Positions 1 to 7,870 of a DNA stretch of 12,698 nucleotides are shown here, in pieces. A program made the translations under genes and the position numbers. How positions within the stretch are numbered: the first letter of the stretch is position 1; every line of letters begins with the position of its first letter. The notes beneath the pieces were generated by a model, which searched no databases, was not told the DNA's origin, and saw only the letters and a program-made list of their open reading frames with translations. The stretch covers positions 1 through 12,698 of the forward strand of contig JAKSCF010000340.1 in NCBI GenBank assembly GCA_022360735.1, in the 5' to 3' direction. Origin of the DNA: Clostridia bacterium (GTDB lineage: Bacteria > Bacillota_A > Clostridia > Peptostreptococcales > JAAYPU01).

Positions 1-151
1 GCCGTCCATGGCTTATACCTGCTAACAAACGTCCTGTTTGTTCACGACTTTTATAGCCCATCTGCCACCTAAATTTTCTGACCAAATGAACACAAAAAAA
101 CGAATATTCATACACCTGCATTCATTTTTCTAGTACTTTTTCGATAACCTG
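1..151. other. Left-edge stretch without an assignable gene
   Basis: I see no complete gene here. On the - strand a 40-codon frame is open from an ATG at 121-119 to the window edge, but no Shine-Dalgarno site precedes it. On the + strand, frames open at the edge close at 24, 60 and 72. Any of these could be the tail or head of a gene cut by the window, and none gives a family I recognise. A 7-bp hairpin (arms 24-30 and 36-42) has no T-run after it. Confidence 0.4.
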
Positions 152-178
152 AAAAAGAGTCATATAGACTCTTTTTTT
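152..178. terminator. Bidirectional factor-independent terminator
   Basis: A perfect 10-bp stem, AAAAAGAGTC (152-161) with GACTCTTTTT (167-176), encloses a 5-base loop. It is followed by further T residues on the + strand. Because the arms begin with A5 and end with T5, the structure can terminate in both directions. It isolates the MarR/ABC unit from transcription entering from the left. Confidence 0.75.
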
Positions 179-198
179 AATTTAAAGTTTAAATAAGC

Positions 199-226
199 TT
201 GACGAAACAAAATAGAAGTGTATAAT
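199..226 (+). promoter_or_regulatory. Sigma-A-type promoter of the marR-ABC operon
   Basis: The -35 box is TTGACG (199-204; five of six consensus bases). The -10 box is a perfect TATAAT (221-226), with a 16-bp spacer. The predicted transcription start lies near 233, inside the dyad operator, leaving a short leader of roughly 45 bases before the marR start codon. Confidence 0.8.
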
Positions 227-249
227 AGTTATATAATATAACTGTTATA
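221..249. promoter_or_regulatory. Probable MarR operator (29-bp dyad over the -10 box)
   Basis: TATAATAGTTATA (221-233) and TATAACTGTTATA (237-249) are inverted copies with one mismatch, separated by three bases. The inner core AGTTATA/TATAACT is perfectly symmetrical. The dyad begins at the -10 box and covers the start point, where a bound dimer would block RNA polymerase. MarR-family dimers typically bind such palindromes in their own promoters, so autorepression is the simple inference. Binding itself is not shown. Confidence 0.65.
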
Positions 250-264
250 CCGTATAATTGTTTG

Positions 265-271
265 AAGGAGG
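265..271 (+). promoter_or_regulatory. Ribosome binding site that fixes the marR start
   Basis: AAGGAGG lies five bases before the ATG at 277. A TTG at 262 is in frame, but it would put this Shine-Dalgarno site inside the coding sequence and has none of its own, so the ATG is the better start. Confidence 0.85.
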
Positions 272-276
272 AAAAA

Positions 277-705
277 ATGAATATAAAAGAGAGAGAACGA
301 TTGATAGAATATATTTTTAACTTTATGCCTTTGTTGCATAAAAAGCTATTAATGGATGTGCATCATAAAAAAGATATGTATAAAATGAGGTTTTTAAGTA
401 TGATAAAGAATCATAATGGAGAGCCAATGAAATTTTTTGGAGAAAGATTGCTGATTTCAAAACCTAACTTGACAAAGTTATGCAATAAGCTTATTCATGA
501 GGGCTTTGTCGAAAGAAAAAACTGTGATGAAGATAGAAGAATTATTAATTTATATATCACAGATACAGGTAAGAAATTAGTAAATGCACATAAGCAGGAA
601 ATAAGAAAAGAAATGCTTAAAAAGTTAGAATCTTTAAGTGATGAAGATATTCAAAAGCTGAATGAGAATTTCAACGACGTTGAGCGCATTATCAGTAAAT
701 TATAG
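277..705 (+). CDS. MarR-family transcriptional regulator
   Basis: This encodes a 142-residue protein of the usual MarR length. MarR proteins are dimeric winged-helix repressors that often release DNA when a small hydrophobic or phenolic ligand binds. A recognition helix is visible at about residues 61-75 (SKPNLTKLCNKLIHEG), followed by a beta-wing containing Asp86-Arg87-Arg88, the conserved DxRR-type element that contacts the minor groove. N- and C-terminal helices rich in Lys and Glu would form the dimer interface. It is the first gene of an operon with two ABC exporter genes 58 bases downstream, and a large palindrome overlaps its promoter. It most probably represses itself and the exporter, with an exporter substrate as the likely inducer. 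The family call is firm; the ligand is unknown. Confidence 0.9.
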   Translation: MNIKERERLIEYIFNFMPLLHKKLLMDVHHKKDMYKMRFLSMIKNHNGEPMKFFGERLLISKPNLTKLCNKLIHEGFVERKNCDEDRRIINLYITDTGKKLVNAHKQEIRKEMLKKLESLSDEDIQKLNENFNDVERIISKL

Positions 706-706
706 C

Positions 707-741
707 AGGTTGTATCTTGATTTTATGCAAAGATCCAACCT
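707..741 (+). other. Intercistronic hairpin between marR and the first ABC gene
   Basis: AGGTTGTATCTT (707-718) pairs with AAGATCCAACCT (730-741) over 12 positions with one mismatch and an 11-base loop. The next bases are A-rich, not a T-run, so it is not a standard terminator. It ends about ten bases before the Shine-Dalgarno site of the ABC gene and could stabilise or process the transcript, changing the ratio of regulator to exporter. That role is inference. Confidence 0.45.
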
Positions 742-763
742 AAAAATATAGAGGAGGAATTGA

Positions 764-2491
764 ATGATAAAGATATTGAAAGACTTAAAACAATTTAAAA
801 AACCCATTCTATTAATCATAGTCTTTACTTTATTACAGACATTATCTGAATTATTTTTACCCACATTAATGTCTGATATTGTGGATAAAGGTATTACCAA
901 TGAAAATATACCTTATATTATAAATCTTGGGATAGTGATGTTTTTAGTAGCGGGAATAGGATCACTTTGTGCTGTATCATCCAGCTACTATTCTGCAAAA
1001 ACAAGCAGCGGACTATCCATGAGATTAAGACAAAAAATATTTTCTAAAGTTGAACACATGTCATTAAAACGATTTGATGAAATAGGCACAGCATCTTTAA
1101 TTACCAGGACCACTAATGATGTGACTCAAATACAAAATGTTTTGGTAATGATGTTAAGGGTAATGATAAGAGCCCCTTTGATGGCTGTTGGAGCCATTAT
1201 TATGGCAGTATATAAAAATCCAAGTCTCTCTATTACGTTATTATTTGCAGTAGTGTGTCTGGCTATTGTGATTGCAGGAATTGCTACTAAAGCTTTACCA
1301 CTTTCAAAATCCATGCAGCTTAAATTGGATCATCTCAATCTTGTTTTAAGAGAAAGATTGACAGGTATGCGTGTTATTCGAGCGTTTAACAATGATGCAT
1401 ATGAAAAAAATAGGTTTAGGAAAGCCAACACTGATTTAACTCAAACTGCTATTCGTTTAAACAAGATTATGGCATTGCTTATGCCGCTTATCATGCTAAT
1501 TTTCAATATGACGACCATAGCGATTATTTGGGTGGGTTCGTTTAAAATCAATTATGGTGTTCTTGAAGTTGGAGACTTGATGGCATTCATCCAATATGCG
1601 ATGCAAATCATGTTTTCATTGCTTATGCTTACGATGATGTTTGTTATGCTGCCAAGGGCTTCTGTATCAGCTTCTAGAATCAATGAGGTATTACAGAAAG
1701 AAACAGAAATAAAAGAGCTTAATCAACCGCTGAATCTAGACGATAATAAAGGCACCCTTACGTTCAAGGATGTGTCTTTCAAATTTGATGAAGCAGAGGA
1801 CAATGCCATTAATAAAGTATCTTTTGAAACCAAGCCGGGAGAGATAACCGCCATTATTGGTGGAACAGGTTCGGGAAAATCAACTCTTGTTAATTTAATT
1901 ATGAGATTTTATGATATAACAAAAGGCAGCATAAAAATCGGTGATGCAGATATAAGACAAATATCTCAGAAAGCATTAAGAAACAGAATAGGTTATGTGC
2001 CCCAAAAATCAATTTTGTTTACGGGTACTATTTTAGAAAATATTAAATTTGGAAGCGCTGATATCAGTGATGAGGAAGCGATACATGCTGCTGAAATTGC
2101 TCAAGCATCCGAGTTTATTGATGATATGAAAGATGGATATAACTCGGAAATCGCACAAGGTGGAAGAAATTTGTCCGGTGGTCAGAAACAAAGGCTTTCT
2201 ATTGCAAGAGCACTGGCAAAAAAACCTGAAATATATATCTTTGATGACAGCTTTTCTGCATTAGATTTTAAGACTGAAGCAAAACTTAGACATCAACTAA
2301 AAGAAGAAGTAAAAGATGCTGCTGTTCTTATTGTGGCTCAACGGGTTGCGTCAGTTTTGAATGCGGATCAAATCATAGTTTTGGATAAAGGTTCTGTAGC
2401 CGGTATTGGAACACATAAAGAACTACTTAATACTTGTGAAGTCTATAAACAAATTGTGACTTCTCAACTAGCTGAGGAGGAATGGGCATGA
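764..2491 (+). CDS. Heterodimeric ABC exporter, subunit with degenerate ATP site
   Basis: This is a 575-residue half-transporter. An N-terminal membrane domain with about six hydrophobic segments spans residues 13-310, and a nucleotide-binding domain follows from about 335. Walker A is GGTGSGKS (366-373) and the signature LSGGQ (470-474) is intact. The residue after the Walker B aspartate is Asp495 instead of the catalytic Glu, and the H-loop His is replaced by Gln526 (VAQR). These are the changes of the non-hydrolysing site in heterodimeric exporters such as TM287/288, LmrCD and BmrCD. It therefore should pair with the next gene product in the cytoplasmic membrane. The ATG at 764 follows a GAGGAGG site. 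The MarR context suggests export of a drug, toxin or metabolite; the substrate cannot be read from sequence. Confidence 0.93.
   Translation: MIKILKDLKQFKKPILLIIVFTLLQTLSELFLPTLMSDIVDKGITNENIPYIINLGIVMFLVAGIGSLCAVSSSYYSAKTSSGLSMRLRQKIFSKVEHMSLKRFDEIGTASLITRTTNDVTQIQNVLVMMLRVMIRAPLMAVGAIIMAVYKNPSLSITLLFAVVCLAIVIAGIATKALPLSKSMQLKLDHLNLVLRERLTGMRVIRAFNNDAYEKNRFRKANTDLTQTAIRLNKIMALLMPLIMLIFNMTTIAIIWVGSFKINYGVLEVGDLMAFIQYAMQIMFSLLMLTMMFVMLPRASVSASRINEVLQKETEIKELNQPLNLDDNKGTLTFKDVSFKFDEAEDNAINKVSFETKPGEITAIIGGTGSGKSTLVNLIMRFYDITKGSIKIGDADIRQISQKALRNRIGYVPQKSILFTGTILENIKFGSADISDEEAIHAAEIAQASEFIDDMKDGYNSEIAQGGRNLSGGQKQRLSIARALAKKPEIYIFDDSFSALDFKTEAKLRHQLKEEVKDAAVLIVAQRVASVLNADQIIVLDKGSVAGIGTHKELLNTCEVYKQIVTSQLAEEEWA
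2474..2480 (+). promoter_or_regulatory. Ribosome binding site that fixes the second ABC start
   Basis: GAGGAGG ends seven bases before the ATG at 2488 but only one base before an in-frame ATG at 2482. The spacing favours 2488, giving an ATGA stop/start overlap with the upstream gene, which is typical of translational coupling between partner subunits. Confidence 0.75.
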
Positions 2492-4326
2492 AACAACCAA
2501 AAGCAGGAATAGGTCCGCGACATCATGGCATGGGAAGGCCAATAGAAAAAGCAAAAAACTTTAAAGAGACATTTAAAAGGTTACTTTGGTATTTAAAGCC
2601 CAGAAAAATTCAACTCATTTTCGTTGCTTTCTTTGCAATATTAAGTACTATATTTACCATCGTTAGTCCAATGGTTTTAGGAACCATTACCACAAAACTG
2701 TATGAAGGATTTGTACAAATTTCGAAAGGGATTCCCAATGCTGCAATAGATTTTAACTATATATTTAAAGTGCTGGCTGTTTTAGCTGGTTTATATGGAT
2801 TAAGCTCATTTTTTTCGTATATCATGCAGTACATTATGGCCAGCGTCGCACAAAAAACGGTCTTTGAAATGCGAAGAGATGTCAGCGATAAGTTGGAAAG
2901 ATTGCCATTGAAATACTTTGATTCACGTACACATGGTGAAATACTCAGCCGGGTTACTAACGATATAGATAATATCAGCACAACGTTACAACAAAGTTTG
3001 ACTCAATTCATTACTTCCATCATAACCATACTGGGGGTTATTGTTATGATGTTGGCCATCAGCCCGCTCATGACAGGCATTACATTAATCACTCTGCCCC
3101 TTAGTTTATGGATTACAAAAAGCATTGCAAAAAAATCTCAAAAACATTACAAAAATAATCAAAAGGTGTTAGGACAGCTGAATGGTCATGTTGAAGAAAT
3201 GTATACGGGACATCAGGTTGTAAAAAGTTTTAACTATGAAGAACAATCTATTGAAGCATTTAAAGAAATCAATGAGAAATTATTTGAAGCGGGATGGAAA
3301 TCTCAATTTATATCAGGAATTATTATGCCTTTAATGAATTTGGTTAACAATATAGGATTTGTTTTAGTAAGTGTTGTGGGAGGATTACTGGTAATCCAAC
3401 AATCTTTTGCCGTAGGAAATATTCAAGCATTTATTCAATATTCCAGGCAATTTGGGCAGCCAATTGTTCATACTGCCAGTATCGCTAATATCATTCAATC
3501 TACAATTGCATCCGCTGAAAGGGTATTTGAATTATTAGATGAGGAAGAGGAGATAGACGACTATAATCTAAAACAAATTGGCAATAGCCTTGAGGGAAAT
3601 GTTAGTTTTTCTGACGTCAGCTTCAGTTATAAAGAAGATGAGAAGCTCATCGAAAATCTCAATATTGATATTAAGTCTGGTCAAAATGTTGCGATAGTAG
3701 GGCCCACCGGTGCAGGAAAAACAACATTGGTCAATTTATTAATGCGGTTTTATGAAATCAATGGCGGAAAAGTAACCATAGATGGTAAGGATATTAGAAC
3801 TTTAAAAAGAAGTGATCTGAGAAAAATGCTTGGTATGGTATTGCAAGATACTTGGTTATTCAATGGGTCCATAAGAGATAATATAGCTTATGGAAATTTT
3901 GAAGCCTCTGAAGAAGATATCATAAATGCTTCAAAAGCTGCTCATGCCCATCATTTTATCAGGACGCTGCCGGAGAGTTATGATACCATCATCAATGAAG
4001 AGGCAAGCAATATATCTCAGGGACAGAAACAACTGCTCACCATTGCCAGAGCGATTTTGTCTGATCCAACCATATTGATTTTAGATGAAGCAACCAGTAG
4101 TGTGGATACACGTACAGAAGTGTATATACAGAAAGCAATGACAGAAATGATGAAAGGCAGAACCAGCTTTGTCATCGCACACAGGCTTTCAACCATTAAA
4201 AATGCAGATATAATACTGGTGATGCATGAAGGCAATATCATAGAAAAGGGGTCCCATCAAGAATTATTAGACAGAAAAGGTTTTTATGCTGATTTATACA
4301 ACAGTCAATTTAATAAAGCGGTATAA
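2488..4326 (+). CDS. Heterodimeric ABC exporter, catalytically competent subunit
   Basis: This is a 612-residue half-transporter with a basic, Gly/His-containing N-terminal extension of about 30 residues, a six-segment membrane domain to about residue 330, and a nucleotide-binding domain. Walker A is GPTGAGKT (405-412). Walker B reads LILDEATSSVD with catalytic Glu534, and the H-loop His565 is present (IAHR). The signature is altered to ISQGQ (Ser510-Gln511-Gly512-Gln513). In the dimer its Walker A/B face the intact LSGGQ of the partner to form the working site, while its weak signature completes the partner's degenerate site. The four-base overlap with the preceding gene implies coupled synthesis. 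The TM287/288-like arrangement is well supported; the transported substrate is unknown. Confidence 0.93.
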   Translation: MKQPKAGIGPRHHGMGRPIEKAKNFKETFKRLLWYLKPRKIQLIFVAFFAILSTIFTIVSPMVLGTITTKLYEGFVQISKGIPNAAIDFNYIFKVLAVLAGLYGLSSFFSYIMQYIMASVAQKTVFEMRRDVSDKLERLPLKYFDSRTHGEILSRVTNDIDNISTTLQQSLTQFITSIITILGVIVMMLAISPLMTGITLITLPLSLWITKSIAKKSQKHYKNNQKVLGQLNGHVEEMYTGHQVVKSFNYEEQSIEAFKEINEKLFEAGWKSQFISGIIMPLMNLVNNIGFVLVSVVGGLLVIQQSFAVGNIQAFIQYSRQFGQPIVHTASIANIIQSTIASAERVFELLDEEEEIDDYNLKQIGNSLEGNVSFSDVSFSYKEDEKLIENLNIDIKSGQNVAIVGPTGAGKTTLVNLLMRFYEINGGKVTIDGKDIRTLKRSDLRKMLGMVLQDTWLFNGSIRDNIAYGNFEASEEDIINASKAAHAHHFIRTLPESYDTIINEEASNISQGQKQLLTIARAILSDPTILILDEATSSVDTRTEVYIQKAMTEMMKGRTSFVIAHRLSTIKNADIILVMHEGNIIEKGSHQELLDRKGFYADLYNSQFNKAV

Positions 4327-4358
4327 AGAAATAAAACATACAAAAGTATATTGAAATC

Positions 4359-4394
4359 ATAAACACACTTTTTATTTAAGTGTGTTTATCTTTT
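4359..4394 (+). terminator. Terminator of the marR-ABC operon
   Basis: A 12-bp perfect stem (4359-4370 with 4378-4389; core AAACACACTT/AAGTGTGTTT) with a 7-base loop is followed by CTTTT. It lies 32 bases after the exporter stop codon. The T-tract is short and interrupted, so termination may be partial. Confidence 0.65.
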
Positions 4395-4421
4395 GGAATT
4401 TTGTTACACAGCAGAGAGGAC

Positions 4422-4441
4422 TGTTCGGAAGTTGGACACTT
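4422..4441 (+). repeat. Direct repeat copy 1, IS-end-like
   Basis: TGTTCGGAAGTTGGACACTT matches the copy at 4516-4535 in 19 of 20 bases. The GTTGGACAC core is reminiscent of the ends of IS3-family (IS150-type) elements. No transposase reading frame is present, so at most this is a remnant. The identity is from memory and has not been matched to a named element. Confidence 0.5.
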
Positions 4442-4515
4442 GTTAGGCTAATCTTTTATAAATACTTCTTTCATATACCAGCGGGATGCTTGAAATACGT
4501 GAAAATAGAGTGTGT

Positions 4516-4535
4516 TGTTCAGAAGTTGGACACTT
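4516..4535 (+). repeat. Direct repeat copy 2, IS-end-like
   Basis: TGTTCAGAAGTTGGACACTT lies in the same orientation as copy 1, 94 bases further on, with one difference. Because both copies face the same way they are not the two ends of one intact element. Nothing coding is evident in the roughly 75 bases between them. Confidence 0.5.
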
Positions 4536-4556
4536 ATTATTGAATCTTAGAACTTC

Positions 4557-4605
4557 AAAAAAAAACAAAAAAAAGAATTGACTTTTATTTTTAAAGGAGT
4601 ATTCT
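4557..4605 (+). promoter_or_regulatory. Promoter with upstream A-tract for the acyl-CoA dehydrogenase operon
   Basis: The -35 box TTGACT (4578-4583) and -10 box TATTCT (4600-4605; four of six) are 16 bases apart. An almost unbroken A-tract (4557-4574, one C) sits directly upstream of the -35 box, as in UP elements that bind the RNA polymerase alpha subunit. This predicts strong expression and a leader of about 85 bases. That leader contains a weak 6-bp dyad (CAATTC 4657-4662, GAATTG 4670-4675) of unknown meaning. Confidence 0.55.
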
Positions 4606-4698
4606 ATAGGTAGATAGGAGTATGTTAAATAATTAACAATAATAAACGATTAATCTCAATTCTGCAATTGAATTGTTGAATATAAGAGGAGGAATATT

Positions 4699-5841
4699 AT
4701 GAATTTTAATTTAACCAAAGAACAAGAAATGGTTCGTACAATGGTCAATTCATTTGCTGAAAATGAAGTAGAGCCTATTGCAGCAGATATTGATTTGACA
4801 GGAGAATTCCCACATGAGACTGTTAAGAAAATGTCAAGGTACGGTATCTTGGGCATTCCATTTCCAGAAGAATACGGAGGTGCCGGCGGCGACTATGTCA
4901 GTTATGCAATAACCGTTGAAGAATTATCCAGAAAATGTGCATCAACCGGGGTTATTTGTTCGGCGCATACTTCATTGTGCGGAATTCCTATTTATTTGTT
5001 TGGTACTGAAGAACAAAAACAAAAATATTTAACACCACTTGCTAAAGGCGAAAAACTTGGTGCATTTGGATTAACTGAACCTGACGCAGGTACTGATGCA
5101 GCAGGACAAAAAACCACTGCAAGACTTGAAGGAGACGAATACATCTTAAATGGTACAAAAGTTTTCATTACCAATGGTGGTGTAGCGGATACTTACATTG
5201 TTATTGCAGTTACAGATAGAAGTAAGGGGACTCACAAAGGGACTTCTGCATTTATTGTAGAAGCAGATACACCTGGATTTACTATTGGTAAAAAAGAAGA
5301 CAAAATGGGGATTAGAGCTTCAGCAACCACGGAACTTATTTTTGAAGATTGTAAAATTCCAAAAGAAAATTTATTAGGAAACATTGGCGAAGGATTTAAA
5401 ATTGCAATGACGACTCTTGATTCGGGTAGGATTGGTATTGCGGCACAAGCTTTAGGTATTGCACAAGCTGCTTTAGACAACTCTACACAATACTCAAAAG
5501 AGCGTGTTCAGTTCGGTAGACCAATTTCTAAATTTCAAGCCATTCAATGGCAGTTGGCAGATATGGCTACAGAAGTAGAGGCTGCAAGAATGTTGGTATA
5601 TAAAGCGGCATACCTTAAAGATACAAAGCAGCCATTTAGCAGTGCGGCAGCTATGGCTAAGTTATTTGCGGCAGAGGCAGCAATGAAAGCGTCTACAAAA
5701 GCTGTTCAGATACACGGCGGTTACGGTTATATGAAAGATTACCCGGTAGAGCGTTTGATGAGAGATGCAAAAATTACTGAGATTTATGAAGGAACTTCAG
5801 AGGTTCAAAGAATGGTCATTGCATCTAAACTGTTGAAATAA
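4699..5841 (+). CDS. Acyl-CoA dehydrogenase, butyryl-CoA-dehydrogenase-like
   Basis: This 380-residue flavoprotein has the usual length and layout of short-chain acyl-CoA dehydrogenases: an N-terminal helical domain, a middle beta-domain with the FAD/substrate segment [15 protein letters not shown] and [11 protein letters not shown], and a C-terminal helical domain with [13 protein letters not shown] and [20 protein letters not shown]. The catalytic base is Glu364 in [12 protein letters not shown]. It resembles clostridial Bcd along its length. With the following etfB and ferredoxin-bearing etfA it should form a soluble complex that reduces a 2-enoyl-CoA with NADH, possibly while reducing ferredoxin. 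Crotonyl-CoA is the default guess; acrylyl- or caffeyl-type substrates are also possible. No thiolase, crotonase or hydroxybutyryl-CoA dehydrogenase lies nearby to settle it. The ATG at 4699 follows GAGGAGG. Confidence 0.93.
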   Translation: MNFNLTKEQEMVRTMVNSFAENEVEPIAADIDLTGEFPHETVKKMSRYGILGIPFPEEYGGAGGDYVSYAITVEELSRKCASTGVICSAHTSLCGIPIYLFGTEEQKQKYLTPLAKGEKLGAFGLTEPDAGTDAAGQKTTARLEGDEYILNGTKVFITNGGVADTYIVIAVTDRSKGTHKGTSAFIVEADTPGFTIGKKEDKMGIRASATTELIFEDCKIPKENLLGNIGEGFKIAMTTLDSGRIGIAAQALGIAQAALDNSTQYSKERVQFGRPISKFQAIQWQLADMATEVEAARMLVYKAAYLKDTKQPFSSAAAMAKLFAAEAAMKASTKAVQIHGGYGYMKDYPVERLMRDAKITEIYEGTSEVQRMVIASKLLK

Positions 5842-5869
5842 TTTAGACATTTAAAAGGAGGATTATAAA

Positions 5870-6658
5870 ATGAAAATTATTGTGTGCGCAAAACAGGTAC
5901 CTGATACAAATGAAGTTAAATTGGACCCTGTTACCAATACATTAATCAGAGAAGGTGTTCCAAGCATCATCAACCACGAAGACAAACATGCCATTGAAGA
6001 GGCATTAAAAATAAAAGAACAGTATGGCGGAACGGTTACAGTTTTAAGTATGGGACCTCCACAAGCAGATACGGCATTAAGAGAAGCGTTGGCTATGGGT
6101 GCAGATGAAGCAATATTGGTATCAGACAGAGCTTTTGCCGGTTCTGATACATTAGCAACATCCTATACATTAGCTGAAGCTATTAGAAGAATAAAAGATT
6201 ATGATGTCATCCTTTGTGGACGTCAAGCAATCGATGGCGATACTGCTCAAGTTGGTTCTCAAATTGCTGAGCATTTAGATATACCACAAGTAACTTATGT
6301 AATGGATGCTAAGTTTGATAAGGACACAGTGACAGTTGAGAGAAAACTTGAAGATGGATATGAAGTCATTGAAACACAATTACCCTGTATATTGACTGCA
6401 ATTAAGGAACTGAATGAAGTAAGATATCCTTCTATTGGGGGCATCTTTAATGCTTACAGAAAAAAAGAAGTTAAGTTATGGACCGTTGCGGATATAGGCA
6501 TAGAAGATCAATCAAAGCTTGGTTTAGATGGATCTCCAACTAAAGTTAGAAAAGTATTTGCGCCGGACAAAAAAGGTCAAGGTGAGGTCCTTAACGGTAC
6601 ACCTAAAGAACTTGCAAATGAATTAGTTAAAAAACTTGAAGATAGAAAAATAATTTAG
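5870..6658 (+). CDS. etfB: Electron transfer flavoprotein beta subunit
   Basis: A 262-residue EtfB of normal length, beginning MKIIVCAKQVPDTNEVKLDP. The nucleotide-binding segment GRQAIDGDTAQVG (117-129) is the family hallmark. In bifurcating Etfs this subunit holds the flavin that accepts hydride from NADH, whereas in non-bifurcating ones it holds AMP. It starts 28 bases after the dehydrogenase stop behind an AAAGGAGG site and is followed after 15 bases by etfA, so the three are co-transcribed and presumably made in equal amounts. It pairs with EtfA to pass electrons to the dehydrogenase flavin. Bifurcation is likely from the neighbourhood but is not proven by the sequence. Confidence 0.95.
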   Translation: MKIIVCAKQVPDTNEVKLDPVTNTLIREGVPSIINHEDKHAIEEALKIKEQYGGTVTVLSMGPPQADTALREALAMGADEAILVSDRAFAGSDTLATSYTLAEAIRRIKDYDVILCGRQAIDGDTAQVGSQIAEHLDIPQVTYVMDAKFDKDTVTVERKLEDGYEVIETQLPCILTAIKELNEVRYPSIGGIFNAYRKKEVKLWTVADIGIEDQSKLGLDGSPTKVRKVFAPDKKGQGEVLNGTPKELANELVKKLEDRKII

Positions 6659-6673
6659 TTAGGAGGAGTAAAA

Positions 6674-7870
6674 ATGGCACTTCATTTAATAGATGATAAA
6701 TGTGTAGGCTGTAAATTATGTGTGTCTGCATGTCCCTTTGGAGCAATAGAGGTTGTTAATAAAAAAGCAGTCATCAAAGACAATTGTACGGTTTGCGGTG
6801 CTTGTGTGGACGCATGTAAGTTTGATGCACTTTATGTAGATCAAACAGAAGAGAAAGATACCAATCTTGATGAATATCGCGGTGTTTGGATTATTATTGA
6901 GCAAAGAGCCAATAAGATCTACCCAGTTTCATTGGAATTACTGGGTGAAGGCAGAAAAATTGCGGATGAATTAGATGTAAAATTAACAGCAGTATTATTA
7001 GGTGACGATAGTGCAGCTTCCTTGCCGGAAGAATTAATTGCATATGGTGCGGATCATGTTCTACATGCCAGCAGCCCGGTATTATACACTTATCGTACAG
7101 AGTCTTATACAAAAGTATTAACAGACTTAATCAATGAGAGAAAACCTGAGATTGTATTATTAGGGGCAACGCATATTGGAAGAGATTTAGGTCCTAGATT
7201 ATCATGTCGACTTAAAACAGGTTTAACAGCAGATTGCACACGTCTAAGTGTTGATTTGAAAGAAAGAAATCTAGAACAAACTAGACCTGCTTTTGGCGGA
7301 AATATCATGGCAACCATCTTAACGCCTGATCACCGTCCACAAATGGCAACCGTTCGTCCCGGGGTAATGAAGAAGTCTGACAAAGATGAAACTCGCCAAG
7401 GAACGATTGAAAAAATAGAAGCAGTCGTTTCGGAAGATGAAGTTCGCACAATAGTTAAAGAAATTGTAAAAGCTGCTAAGAAAGTAGTTAACCTAGAAGA
7501 AGCTAAGATCATAGTTTCCGGCGGAAGAGGTCTTGGAGGACCCGACGGATTTAAGATTATTGAAGACCTGGCAGAATCGCTTGGTGGAGAAGTAGGTGCT
7601 TCAAGAGCAGCTGTTGATTCAGGATGGATTTCTCATGATCATCAATGTGGTCAAACGGGAAAGACCGTTAGACCTGAACTCTACATCGCTTGCGGTATTT
7701 CAGGTGCTATTCAGCATCTTGCAGGTATGAGTGAGAGTAAGACCATTGTTGCAATCAATAAGAATCCCGAAGCACCAATCTTTGGTGTCGCTGATATTGG
7801 ATTAGTAGGCGACTTATATAAAATCATTCCGGTCTTAATTGAAGAACTAAGAAACACCAAAATAGCGTAG
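6674..7870 (+). CDS. etfA: Electron transfer flavoprotein alpha subunit with N-terminal ferredoxin domain
   Basis: A 398-residue EtfA, about 60 residues longer than the plain form because of an N-terminal 2[4Fe-4S] ferredoxin domain. The cluster ligands are Cys10, Cys13, Cys16 and Cys20, then Cys38, Cys41, Cys44 and Cys48. A linker leads to the EtfA N-terminal domain from about residue 68, and the C-terminal FAD domain holds SGGRGLGGPDGF, DHQCGQTGKTVRPELYIACG and ISGAIQH. The same fusion is known in CarE of the Acetobacterium caffeyl-CoA reductase and in lactate-dehydrogenase-associated Etfs. The extra clusters probably connect the bifurcating flavin to ferredoxin. It is the last gene of the operon; its stop codon touches a GC-rich palindrome, and a strong terminator follows. 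Confidence 0.95.
   Translation: MALHLIDDKCVGCKLCVSACPFGAIEVVNKKAVIKDNCTVCGACVDACKFDALYVDQTEEKDTNLDEYRGVWIIIEQRANKIYPVSLELLGEGRKIADELDVKLTAVLLGDDSAASLPEELIAYGADHVLHASSPVLYTYRTESYTKVLTDLINERKPEIVLLGATHIGRDLGPRLSCRLKTGLTADCTRLSVDLKERNLEQTRPAFGGNIMATILTPDHRPQMATVRPGVMKKSDKDETRQGTIEKIEAVVSEDEVRTIVKEIVKAAKKVVNLEEAKIIVSGGRGLGGPDGFKIIEDLAESLGGEVGASRAAVDSGWISHDHQCGQTGKTVRPELYIACGISGAIQHLAGMSESKTIVAINKNPEAPIFGVADIGLVGDLYKIIPVLIEELRNTKIA

Noticed and set aside
24..42. 7-bp hairpin AACAAAC/GTTTGTT as a terminator
   Set aside because: Short, AT-rich stem with no T-run after it on either strand.
2..121. 40-codon - strand frame open at the left edge
   Set aside because: No ribosome site and no recognisable family; too short at a window edge to call a gene.
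262..276. TTG start giving five extra residues to the MarR protein
   Set aside because: The Shine-Dalgarno site AAGGAGG would lie inside the coding sequence; the ATG at 277 is correctly spaced from it.
4422..4535. CRISPR-like direct repeat
   Set aside because: Only two copies, a spacer of about 74 bases and no cas genes.
4593..4636. Leader peptide after AAAGGAG or AGGAG near 4593-4620
   Set aside because: The only frame nearby (ATG at 4622) has four codons, with the ribosome site one base away; no attenuator structure follows.
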